The position numbers and the translations under genes are program-made. The notes beneath the pieces were generated by a model. The model did not search any database. It had not been told where the DNA came from and saw only the letters and a list, made by a program, of their open reading frames with translations. Of a DNA stretch of 64,000 nt, positions 35,804-43,378 are shown piece by piece. The first letter of the stretch is position 1, and every line of letters starts with the position of its first letter. The DNA comes from Isoptericola jiangsuensis. GTDB lineage: Bacteria > Actinomycetota > Actinomycetes > Actinomycetales > Cellulomonadaceae. The stretch spans positions 1,736,001 through 1,800,000 of the forward strand of contig NZ_PDJJ01000001.1 in NCBI RefSeq assembly GCF_002563715.1, in the 5' to 3' direction.

Positions 35804-36901
35804 TCAGGGTCGGCTCGGTGCCGCTCCCCAGTCGGGGCGCATCTCGAACAGGGGCGAGGTCGTCAGGCGACGCTTGTCACGACCGTCCCAGCGCATCGTC
35901 CAGAGGTCGGCCGCGCCGGTCGAGCGGTCCGACCGGAAGGCCACGATGCGGCGGCCGTCGGGCGACCAGTCGGGGTTGAGGTAGACGATCGGTGCGGCGG
36001 TCGGCGAGGTGAGGTAGCGGATCCGGCGCTCGCACTGCGCCACGGGTCGGCAGTCGACCGGGACGGTCGCGACCACCGGCACCTCGCCCTCCGGCGCGTC
36101 GCCGGTGCCGTGGGTCTCGAAGACGACGAGCCCCTTGCCGGGTCCGGAACGGGCGGGGGACATCTTGGGGTGGTCGCCGCCCAGCTCCCACGGTGTCAGC
36201 CGGCGCAGGTCGCTGCCGTCCCGGTTCATCCGGTGCACCGCCACGCTCGGCGGGCCACCGGGACGCAGCGGCGGACCGAGACGCAGGAACACCAGGGTGG
36301 CCCCGTCCGGCGTGACACTGACCATGGCGTCCTCGTGGACGCCGTCGATGTCCGGGGAGGACACCCGCTCCACCTCGAGGGTCCGCAGGTCGGCGCGGAA
36401 CAGGGGAGCGGCCGCCGCGTTGCCGTGCTCGTCGTACGGGCCGTAGGCGCGGCTGAAGAACAGGTGGTGGCCGTCGGTGTCCCACATCGGCACGAACTCC
36501 GCGTCGCAGGGCCACGTGCAGCCCAGGTCGAGCGGCTCCTCCCGGCTCCCGTCGGAGCGGACCAGGACGAGCCCGTAGGACGTCGGCGTCACGCGCTCGA
36601 ACGCGATCCACCGGCCGTCGGGCGAGATCTGCGGGTTGAGGTCGTACACCCCGGACGGCGACGACGTGATCTCGCGGACGTGGCGCCCGTCCTGGTCACC
36701 GACGACGATCCGCGCGCCCGACCGGTCGTCGTCGATGAAGCGCGTCCACGCGAGCTGCGTCGTGACCCCCGGGGACCTGTGCCCGCGGTCGTCGGCGCCG
36801 TTCCCGGCGGTGGCCCCCGATGCCGGCAGGAGCCCGGCCAGCGCCAGCGCCACCCCGCTGACCGCCGCCGCGATCCTGCGCGTCCTTCCAGTCCTGGTCA
36901 T
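35804..36901 (-). CDS. Secreted TolB/PD40-like beta-propeller protein
   Basis: 365 aa. A cleavable signal peptide spans about residues 1-32 (two-Arg start, hydrophobic AAVSGVALALAGLLPASGATA). The mature part holds PD40 propeller blades with the usual S-PDG-R-W motifs, e.g. NPQISPDGRWIAFERV, VSVTPDGATLVFLR and NPDWSPDGRRIVAFRS. Four cysteines could form disulfides. Extracytoplasmic scaffold or sensor role is inferred; no catalytic motif seen. It is divergent from the IclR gene and may be its target through the palindrome at 36974-36996. Confidence 0.82.
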   Translation of the reverse strand: MTRTGRTRRIAAAVSGVALALAGLLPASGATAGNGADDRGHRSPGVTTQLAWTRFIDDDRSGARIVVGDQDGRHVREITSSPSGVYDLNPQISPDGRWIAFERVTPTSYGLVLVRSDGSREEPLDLGCTWPCDAEFVPMWDTDGHHLFFSRAYGPYDEHGNAAAAPLFRADLRTLEVERVSSPDIDGVHEDAMVSVTPDGATLVFLRLGPPLRPGGPPSVAVHRMNRDGSDLRRLTPWELGGDHPKMSPARSGPGKGLVVFETHGTGDAPEGEVPVVATVPVDCRPVAQCERRIRYLTSPTAAPIVYLNPDWSPDGRRIVAFRSDRSTGAADLWTMRWDGRDKRRLTTSPLFEMRPDWGAAPSRP

Positions 36902-36973
36902 GCCCGTCTCCTCACCGTGCCGTCCGACGCGTGCCCCGCCATCGTCGTCCCACGGCTCCAGGACCGGCGCGGG

Positions 36974-36996
36974 ACCGTTCCGCTCAACGGAACGGT
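36974..36996. promoter_or_regulatory. Perfect 9-bp-arm palindrome, candidate IclR operator
   Basis: Arms ACCGTTCCG (36974-36982) and CGGAACGGT (36988-36996) around CTCAA. IclR-family operators often carry GTTCC/GGAAC half-sites. It lies in the divergent region between the TolB-like gene and the iclR-type gene. Confidence 0.65.
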
Positions 36997-37062
36997 GCAG
37001 GGCTGCCCGGGGTCGGTCGGTCAGCGCGCGCGACGGGCGGACGCCCGGTGGACGATGGAGGG

Positions 37063-37851
37063 GTGGCCGTACCGGACGACGGGAGCGTCGTGGGGCGCGC
37101 CCTCGCGATCACGGACGCCGTGGCGGTCGCGGGGGTGGCGACGCTCGGCCAGGTCGCGAGGTCCACGGGGCTGCCGAAGGCGACGGTCCACCGGGTCGCG
37201 CACGACCTGGTCGCCCGTGGCGTGCTGACGCTCGACGACGCGGGCTACGCGCTCGGCCCCCGGCTGGGGTCGCTCGGCGCGCGCCGGACGGGCGGTCGCT
37301 GGCCCGCGTCCGACGTCATGCCCGTCGTCCAGGAGCTCCACGACCGGTCGCGGTCGATGACGTTCCTGCTCGACGTGGACGGCTGGCAGCTCGTCACCGT
37401 GGGCGTGGCGATGGACCGCGCCCAGGCGGCCGAGGTGCGCCGTCGGGGCGGCTGGCCGGCCCAGACGCGGCTCACCGCGGACGACCTCTTCACCGCGGCC
37501 GGACGCGTGCTGCTGGCCGGCTCCCCGGACGTGGTCGAGGGGCTGCTCCGCACCGGTCTGCGGGTCCGCACGCCGCACTCGTCCCGCAGCGCCGTGGCCC
37601 TGTGGCGGCAGCTGGCCCGGGTCCGGGACGAGGGCGCGGCCGTGGAGCGGGACGAGCACAGCGAGGGCTGGTGCTGCGTCGCCGCGGGCGTGACCGGTCC
37701 CGACGGTGAGCTCGCCGGCATCGTGGGCATGTGCGGACGCTCCGGCTCCGTCCCCGTGGACCGCACGCGGTGGGTCGTCGACGCCGCCGTCGAGCTGTCG
37801 CGGCCGGCCCGGCCCGCGCCGGGTCGCGGCTACTCCTCCAGCCAGGCCTGA
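37063..37851 (+). CDS. IclR-family transcriptional regulator
   Basis: About 262 aa. N-terminal winged helix (VAGVATLGQVARSTGLPKATVHRVAHDLVARG) and a C-terminal IclR effector domain with GWCCVAAGVTGPDGELAGIVGMCG. The start is uncertain: GTG at 37063, 37048 and 37090 are all in frame, and GGAGGGG at 37057-37063 gives no ideal spacing to any; 37063 is a compromise. Its 3' end overlaps the convergent ATP-grasp gene by 22 bp. Ligand unknown; autoregulation through the upstream palindrome is likely. Confidence 0.85.
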   Translation: MAVPDDGSVVGRALAITDAVAVAGVATLGQVARSTGLPKATVHRVAHDLVARGVLTLDDAGYALGPRLGSLGARRTGGRWPASDVMPVVQELHDRSRSMTFLLDVDGWQLVTVGVAMDRAQAAEVRRRGGWPAQTRLTADDLFTAAGRVLLAGSPDVVEGLLRTGLRVRTPHSSRSAVALWRQLARVRDEGAAVERDEHSEGWCCVAAGVTGPDGELAGIVGMCGRSGSVPVDRTRWVVDAAVELSRPARPAPGRGYSSSQA

Positions 37852-39062
37852 ACCTGTGCGTCGTCGGGCATGCGGGCGTCGCCGATGACGTGCGGGACGA
37901 CGCGCGAGAAGTAGTCGGTGACGGGGCCGTCGGACTCGCGCACGAGGCACCCGGCGGCGACGCCGCCGATCACCCACGACCCGAGCACGACACGGTTGCC
38001 GTCGAAGTCGGGCAGCGGCACGTACTGCTGGTAGACGAGCGGCTGGTCGCCGTAGTGCCCGTCGTTGACCTGGCGGACGTCGTCGGCGTGGACCTGCACG
38101 TTGTCCCCCTCGCGGCCCCAGAGCGGCTTGGCGACCCACTGGGTCAGCCCGCGCGGCTCGCCCAGGTAGGCGGGCAGGAGGTTCGGGTGGCCGGGGAACA
38201 GCTCCCACAGCACGGGCAGGATCGCCTTGGTGGACAGCAGCAGCTTCCACGCGGGCTCGACCCACTGCACGGGCCGGGCCTCACGACCGGCCAGCACGTG
38301 CGCGCCGAACGGCTCGTGCAGCATGTCCTCCCACGGGTACAGCTTGAACGCGGCCCGCACGGGCAGGCCGAAGTCGTCGACGAACCGGCGGGCGTCCTCG
38401 GCGTCGTCCCAGCCGAGCCCCTGGATGGGGTGGCCGTAGGTGCGCACGCCCGCCATCGCGGCGGTGTCCCGCAGGTAGGTGACCGTCATCTCCTCCTCGC
38501 CGGACTCGTCGACGTCGGAGTGGAAGAAGTGCACGCCCTCCGCGTAGCGGCCCGCCGTCAGGGCGTCGGACCACCAGCGCACGAGGCGGTCGTGCACGGA
38601 GTTCCACTGGTCGCGGTACGGGAAGACGTCCTCGAGCCAGCCCCACTGCGCGACCGCGGTCTCCACGAGCCCGGTGGGGGTGTCCCCGTTGATCTCCAGC
38701 ATCTTGGCGGGCCCGACGCCGTCGGTGACGAGGTCGAAGCGGGCGTACACCGACGGGTCGCCGCGGTCGAGCGACGCCTTCGCCAGGGCGAGGGAGCCGG
38801 ACGGCAGGCGGAGGTCCGCGTCGCTGTACCGGCGCAGCATCTCGCGCGCCGCCTCCAGGCACATGCCGTACAGCTCGTCGGTGGCGGCCTCCAGCCGCTC
38901 CACCTCCGCCATCGTGAGCTCGTACCAGGCCGCCTCGTTCCAGTACGGGACGTCGGTCGTCGTGCCGTCCGGGCCGTCCACCGGGGTGGAGGGGAACACG
39001 AGGCCCTGGGACTCGACCTTCTCCCGCCAGCCCAACCGGGGGGAGATCTCGTGGCGGCGCAT
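37830..39062 (-). CDS. Glutathionylspermidine-synthase-like ATP-grasp (YjfC/YgiC family)
   Basis: 410 aa, ATP-grasp ligase domain only, without the amidase half of E. coli Gsp. Conserved stretches: MLEINGDTPTGLVETAVAQW, KAILPVLWELFPGHPNLLPAY and the ATP-grasp WVAKPLWGREGDNVQV. The E. coli YjfC/YgiC proteins and relatives are predicted to form an amide bond to a peptide or small molecule; the substrate is unknown. The ATG at 39062 overlaps the DUF350 stop (TGATG), and the module upstream holds the DUF350, lipoprotein and K+ channel genes. Confidence 0.87.
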   Translation of the reverse strand: MRRHEISPRLGWREKVESQGLVFPSTPVDGPDGTTTDVPYWNEAAWYELTMAEVERLEAATDELYGMCLEAAREMLRRYSDADLRLPSGSLALAKASLDRGDPSVYARFDLVTDGVGPAKMLEINGDTPTGLVETAVAQWGWLEDVFPYRDQWNSVHDRLVRWWSDALTAGRYAEGVHFFHSDVDESGEEEMTVTYLRDTAAMAGVRTYGHPIQGLGWDDAEDARRFVDDFGLPVRAAFKLYPWEDMLHEPFGAHVLAGREARPVQWVEPAWKLLLSTKAILPVLWELFPGHPNLLPAYLGEPRGLTQWVAKPLWGREGDNVQVHADDVRQVNDGHYGDQPLVYQQYVPLPDFDGNRVVLGSWVIGGVAAGCLVRESDGPVTDYFSRVVPHVIGDARMPDDAQVQAWLEE

Positions 39063-39484
39063 CAGGCGATCGACGCGACCACGACGAGCGCCACGGCGAC
39101 GATGACGCCCGCGCTGACGGCCGCGAGCGGCACGACCGGGCCCGGCACCGTGACCTCCTCGCCCAGGGTGCCGGGCGTCACCGCGTCGACCAGCCGCCAC
39201 GCGAGCGCCTGCAGCAGCACGCCCACGAGGCTGAACGCCACCGTCCAGGCCAGCGCGACCCCGAACGCGGACTCCGCGTTCGTCCAGATCGCCGTGAACA
39301 CGATGAGGCCCTGCGCCACCATCCAGGTGGCGGACACCAGCGCCGCCGAGTGCGAGACGTGCAGGTGCTCGCCCAGCCTGCCGGGGGTCAGGACGTCCAG
39401 CACCTTCCAGGACGCGATGAGCACGAGGGTGCCGAGGACGCAGTACGCGGCGCCGTAGGACAGGGCGGAGAGCAGGTCGATCAC
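39062..39484 (-). CDS. DUF350 (YjfL-like) membrane protein
   Basis: 140 aa with four predicted transmembrane helices. An internal duplication is visible: SWKVLDVLTPGRLGEHL in the first half matches AWRLVDAVTPGTLGEEV in the second. DUF350 proteins recur next to YjfC-type ATP-grasp enzymes; function unknown. Coupled by a 1-bp overlap to the ATP-grasp gene. Confidence 0.85.
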   Translation of the reverse strand: MIDLLSALSYGAAYCVLGTLVLIASWKVLDVLTPGRLGEHLHVSHSAALVSATWMVAQGLIVFTAIWTNAESAFGVALAWTVAFSLVGVLLQALAWRLVDAVTPGTLGEEVTVPGPVVPLAAVSAGVIVAVALVVVASIA

Positions 39485-39521
39485 GTCGAGCCTTTCGAGG
39501 GGACGGGCGGGGGAGGGGAGG

Positions 39522-39905
39522 TCAGGAGCCGATCTTGCCGCTGCCGCCGAAGCCGCCGCGGGTGACCGTGCCGCCGTCGGCGGAGACCCCGCCCTTCGAC
39601 GTCGAACCGGTCAGGGTCGTCGAGTCGTACGTGCCGCGGGTCGTGACGTACGACGTGCCGACCGCCGGCGCCCGCGACCCGGAACGGACGTAGTACCAGT
39701 AGTGCCCGCCCCCGCTGCTCGTGCCGTGGTAGTCGTCGTCGTCCTCTTCGCAGTAGTCGTCGTCGACGCGGAGCTGGGTCTCGGGGTCGACGCAGATCGC
39801 CTGGTTGTCGGCGGCCGGCGCGCAGCCGGTCAGCGACGCGGCGACGACCGTCGTCAGGCCGAGGGCGACGGACCGGCTGCGCATCCGTCGGGTGGACGAG
39901 GTCAC
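39522..39905 (-). CDS. Small lipoprotein, DUF1190-like (YgiB/YjfM)
   Basis: 127 aa. Lipobox LTGC with the acylated Cys near residue 28, then a cysteine pair region (ICVDPETQLRVDDDYC), an acidic run, GGHYWYYVRSG and a Gly/Ser/Thr-rich tail ending TVTRGGFGGSGKIGS. The TRGGFG ending is also near the end of E. coli YgiB as I remember it. Together with the neighbouring DUF350 and ATP-grasp genes this supports a DUF1190-like assignment. Function unknown. Confidence 0.75.
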   Translation of the reverse strand: MTSSTRRMRSRSVALGLTTVVAASLTGCAPAADNQAICVDPETQLRVDDDYCEEDDDDYHGTSSGGGHYWYYVRSGSRAPAVGTSYVTTRGTYDSTTLTGSTSKGGVSADGGTVTRGGFGGSGKIGS

Positions 39906-39951
39906 GGGTTCTCCTCCAGGGAGGTCGGGGCGGGGGCGGGGGCGGGGACGC

Positions 39952-40383
39952 TCACCGGTCGGCGGCGGGCCGGGCGTCGTCGACGTCCGGCACGGGGATC
40001 TCGAGCTTCGCGCACACGCGCACGAGCATCTCCCGGACGTCGTCGACGTCCTCCTTGAGCTCCTCCTGCTCCTCGTGCGAGAACAGGTGGGGGTCCTGGA
40101 CCAGCCGGGCGGCGAGCCGGGCCGTCGCGATCGCCACGAGGGCGACGCTCGACACCATGAGCCACATGGCGAGCGCCCGGCCCGCGACGGTCGCGGGCGA
40201 CAGGTCGCCGTACCCCGTCGTCGTGGCGGTCGTGACCGCCCAGTACAGCGACTCCAGGTAGTCGGTGTGCTCCAGCAACGCGTACGCGGCCGCGCACACC
40301 GCGACGTTGGCGACGATCGCGGCGATCACGCGGCGGCCCGAGTCGCACCACCACGACACCGCCGAGATCATCTGGTGCAGCAC
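39952..40383 (-). CDS. Two-TM potassium channel
   Basis: About 143 aa. Two transmembrane helices flank the selectivity filter TTATTTGYGDLSP (the K+ signature TTxGYGD); a cytoplasmic tail (HEEQEELKEDVDDVREMLVRV) is a probable coiled coil. KcsA-like topology with no RCK domain. The start is GTG 40383 with AAAGG upstream; an ATG at 40371 is the alternative. First gene of the minus-strand module with the lipoprotein, DUF350 and ATP-grasp genes. Confidence 0.85.
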   Translation of the reverse strand: MLHQMISAVSWWCDSGRRVIAAIVANVAVCAAAYALLEHTDYLESLYWAVTTATTTGYGDLSPATVAGRALAMWLMVSSVALVAIATARLAARLVQDPHLFSHEEQEELKEDVDDVREMLVRVCAKLEIPVPDVDDARPAADR

Positions 40384-40453
40384 GCGGGAGCCTTTCGTCG
40401 GACCGGGGAGCCGCCGACGCGTCCGGACAAACCGGACGGACGGCGCGGACCGC

Positions 40454-40483
40454 AGCATAGGGGCGGCGCCCGCGGCTGTCGAA
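40454..40483 (-). promoter_or_regulatory. Candidate promoter of the K+ channel module
   Basis: On the minus strand TTCGAC (40483-40478) and TATGCT (40459-40454) are separated by 18 bp; transcription would start about 65 bp before the channel gene. Weak -35. Confidence 0.4.
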
Positions 40484-40596
40484 CCCCGCCCACCGCCCGG
40501 GATCCGGGTCCTCGCCCCGCCGCGCGAGCAGGCACGACGCGCGCCCCCGCCGGTCCTTTGGCATCGTGAGGACATCCGTCGTCACAGGAGGTCGCG

Positions 40597-41646
40597 GTGC
40601 CCGAGATCCCCTTGCGCGTCCTGGTCGTCGAGGACGACCCCGACACCGCCCTGCTCGTGCGCACGATCCTCGAGCGGCGCGGCGGCATGGACGTCGTCGT
40701 CGCCGGGGACACGACGGCGGCGCTCGCGGCCCTCGACGCGGACCCTCCGGACCTCCTGCTGACCGACATCGAGCTGCCGGGCGGGTCGGGCCTGGACCTG
40801 GCGCGCGAGGTGCGCACGCGCGGTCTGGGTCTGCCGGTGATCGTCATGACGGCGCACGCGAGCGTCGACTACGCGGTGGGTGCGCTGCGCGAGGACGTCG
40901 ACGAGTTCCTCGTGAAGCCGGTCGACTCCGCCACGCTCGTCGATCGGGTCCGTGCCCTGGTCGCCGACGCCCGCCGGCGCGGGACCCCCGCCCTGAAGGT
41001 GCTGGCGGTCGGCGCCCACCCCGACGACGTCGAGATCGGCGCGGGCGGCACCCTCGCGGCGCACCGCGCCGCCGGGGACCTCGTCACCGTGCTCACCCTG
41101 TCGGGCGGCGGCGTCGGCGGCGCGGCGGACGACCGGCGGCGCGAGGCGCAGGCCGCCTCCGACGTGATCGGGGCCCGGCTGGTCCTGCGCGACTTCGAGG
41201 ACACGCGCATGGAGCCGCTCGCCGCGGTCATCGTCGCCGTCGAGGAGGTCGTCAAGGACGTGCGGCCGGACGTGGTGTACACGCACTCGGCGAACGACCG
41301 GCACCAGGACCACCACACGGTCCACCGTGCCGTCGACGTCGCCGCCCGCGGCGTGGCGACCGTCGCGTGCTTCCAGAGCCCGTCGTCGACCATCGACTTC
41401 CGGCCCTCGCGGTTCGTCCCGGTGGACGACCACCTGGGCACGAAGCTCGCGATGCTCGCCGCCTTCGCTTCCCAGGCGCACCGCGGCTACATGGACCCCG
41501 ACGACGTGCGGGCGACGGCACGGTACTGGGCACGGTTCGGCGGCGTGAGCACGTACGCCGAACCGTTCGAGGTGGTGCGGGCGTCGACGGCGCCCGTCGA
41601 GGGTGCACGAGGCCAGGTGGGCGACGGGACCGGGGGTGGGGCATGA
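40597..41646 (+). CDS. Response-regulator receiver fused to PIG-L (LmbE) deacetylase
   Basis: 349 aa. Residues 1-125 are a complete receiver domain: acidic pocket VVEDDPD (Glu12-Asp14), phospho-acceptor Asp57 in LLLTDIELPG, Thr85 in VIVMTAHAS and Lys107 in FLVKPVD. After a short linker a PIG-L domain begins near residue 133 with AHPDDVEIGAGG (His141, Asp143, Asp144, Glu146) and the distal zinc histidines in NDRHQDHHTVHRA. PIG-L enzymes remove N-acetyl groups from GlcNAc-type substrates. The output of the receiver is thus probably deacetylase activity rather than DNA binding. GTG with AGGAGG at 40586-40591; first gene of a six-gene operon ending in a histidine kinase. Confidence 0.9.
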   Translation: MPEIPLRVLVVEDDPDTALLVRTILERRGGMDVVVAGDTTAALAALDADPPDLLLTDIELPGGSGLDLAREVRTRGLGLPVIVMTAHASVDYAVGALREDVDEFLVKPVDSATLVDRVRALVADARRRGTPALKVLAVGAHPDDVEIGAGGTLAAHRAAGDLVTVLTLSGGGVGGAADDRRREAQAASDVIGARLVLRDFEDTRMEPLAAVIVAVEEVVKDVRPDVVYTHSANDRHQDHHTVHRAVDVAARGVATVACFQSPSSTIDFRPSRFVPVDDHLGTKLAMLAAFASQAHRGYMDPDDVRATARYWARFGGVSTYAEPFEVVRASTAPVEGARGQVGDGTGGGA

Positions 41647-42632
41647 CACGGGTGCTGGTGACAGGGGCCGGGGGACCGGCGGGCGTCGCGGTGGTGCGTT
41701 CGCTCGCACGACGTGACGACGTCGAGGTGTACGCCGCCGACATGGACCGCTGGGCGAGCGGCATCTACCTCGTGCCACCCGAGCGGCGACGGCTCGTGCC
41801 GCCCGGCCTCGCCGACGACTTCGTCGACCACGTCGTCGGGCTGTGCGTCGCCGACCGCGTCGAGGTGCTCTTCGCGACGGTCGACGTCGAGCTCCCGCGC
41901 CTGGCAGCGGCACGCGACCGTCTCGCGGCGGTCGGCACCCAGCTCGCCGCACCGTCGCTGGAGACGCTGGAGACGTCGCTCGACAAGCTGGCGCTGGCCC
42001 GGGCGTGCGCGAGCCGCGTCCGGGTGCCGCGCACCGAGCTGCTCGGCGCGTCCGGTGCCGACGAGGGCTGGGACTTCCCGGTGATCGTCAAGCCACGGCG
42101 CGGCGCCGGGTCGCGCGGCGTGCGGCTCGTCACCGACCTCGCCGGGCTGGAGGACGCCCGCGGCACCGAGGACCTGCTGGTGCAGGAGCTCCTGCCGGGC
42201 GACGAGTACTCCGTGGACGTGCTGGCCGACCTCTCCGGGCACGTCGTGGCCGCCGTCCCGCGAGCCCGCCTGCGCGTCGACTCCGGGGTGTCGGTCGCGG
42301 GGGTCACGCTGCACGACGACGAGCTCGTCGCCACCGCCGCCGAGGTCGCCCGCACCATCGGTCTGGCCACGGTGGCGAACGTGCAGCTCAAGCGTGACGC
42401 CGCGGGTGTGCCGGCGCTGCTGGAGGTGAACCCCCGGTTCCCCGGCGCCATGCCCCTGACGATCGCGTCCGGCGTCGACATGCCGTCCCTCACCCTCGAC
42501 GCGGTCCTCGGGCGCCCGGTGCCGCACCACGTCGACTTCCGCGAGATCGCGAACGTGCGGTTCCTCGAGGACCGGTTCCTCCCGGTCGAGGACGTCCTGG
42601 ACCCGCTGCCCACGCGCGAGGAGAAGCCGTGA
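41643..42632 (+). CDS. ATP-grasp ligase (carbamoyl-phosphate-synthase/PylC-like)
   Basis: 329 aa. N-terminal pre-ATP-grasp Rossmann part (RVLVTGAGGPAGVAVVRSLA), then ATP-grasp motifs FPVIVKPRRGAGSRGVRLV, LLVQELLPGDEYSVDVLAD and the metal-binding LLEVNPRFPGAMPLT near residues 260-274. Such enzymes join a carboxylate to an amine or thiol through an acylphosphate. Substrate not deducible. ATGA overlap with the upstream fusion gene and GTGA with the PHP gene. Confidence 0.87.
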   Translation: MTRVLVTGAGGPAGVAVVRSLARRDDVEVYAADMDRWASGIYLVPPERRRLVPPGLADDFVDHVVGLCVADRVEVLFATVDVELPRLAAARDRLAAVGTQLAAPSLETLETSLDKLALARACASRVRVPRTELLGASGADEGWDFPVIVKPRRGAGSRGVRLVTDLAGLEDARGTEDLLVQELLPGDEYSVDVLADLSGHVVAAVPRARLRVDSGVSVAGVTLHDDELVATAAEVARTIGLATVANVQLKRDAAGVPALLEVNPRFPGAMPLTIASGVDMPSLTLDAVLGRPVPHHVDFREIANVRFLEDRFLPVEDVLDPLPTREEKP

Positions 42633-43378
42633 CGTCGGGCGCGCCCGCACCCGAGCCGTCGCGCCCCGCCCCCGATCCGCGGGGCGACCACCACGTCCAC
42701 TCGACGTTCTCCGACGACGCGGTCAGCACCCCGGCGGAGAACCTGGCCGCCGCGGTCGCGCGCGGGCTGACGCAGGTCCGCATGGTCGACCACGTCCGGG
42801 CGACCTCGACCCACGTGCCCGACATGCTCCGGGCGCTCGCCCTGCTCGACCCGCCCGAGGGGCTCGCCGTCCTCAGCGGCGTCGAGGCGAAGATCCTGGA
42901 CACCGCGGGTCGCGTCGACGCGCCGCCCGACGTCCTCGCGGCGCTCGGCACGCCGGCCGGTCCCGGCCGCGTGCTGCTCGCCGACCACCAGCTCCCCGGC
43001 CCCGACGGTCCCTGGAGCCCGCGCGTCGCCCGCGAGCACCTCGACGCCGGGCTGGCCGCCGCCGACGCGGTCGGCATGCTGGTCGACGCGTACGTCGCCG
43101 CCCTGGCCCGCAGCGGCCCGGCCCAGCTCGCGCACCCGTTCTCGATCCTGCCGAAGATCGGTCTGGTCGAGGACGACGTCACCGCCGAGCACCTCGCGGC
43201 GCTCACGGCGGCGCTGCGCGCCGCGGACGGTGTCGTCGAGGTCAACGAGAAGTGGCGCTGCCCCGGTCCTCGGGTCGTCGCCGCGCTGCACGCCGCCGGG
43301 GTGCCGCTGGTGGCGTCCACCGACGCGCACGACGCCCGTGACGTGGGCGCGTACGCGTGGCTCACGGGCGGCCCGTGA
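42629..43378 (+). CDS. PHP-domain phosphoesterase
   Basis: 249 aa. The PHP metal ligands are in place: DHHVHSTFSDDA (first His pair), MVDHVR, GVEAKIL, QLAHPFSIL and the C-terminal STDAHDARD. Members include histidinol phosphatase and nucleoside/sugar phosphatases; in this operon it may dephosphorylate an intermediate. GTGA overlap with the ATP-grasp gene and TGATG overlap with the glycosyltransferase gene. Confidence 0.87.
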   Translation: MTSGAPAPEPSRPAPDPRGDHHVHSTFSDDAVSTPAENLAAAVARGLTQVRMVDHVRATSTHVPDMLRALALLDPPEGLAVLSGVEAKILDTAGRVDAPPDVLAALGTPAGPGRVLLADHQLPGPDGPWSPRVAREHLDAGLAAADAVGMLVDAYVAALARSGPAQLAHPFSILPKIGLVEDDVTAEHLAALTAALRAADGVVEVNEKWRCPGPRVVAALHAAGVPLVASTDAHDARDVGAYAWLTGGP

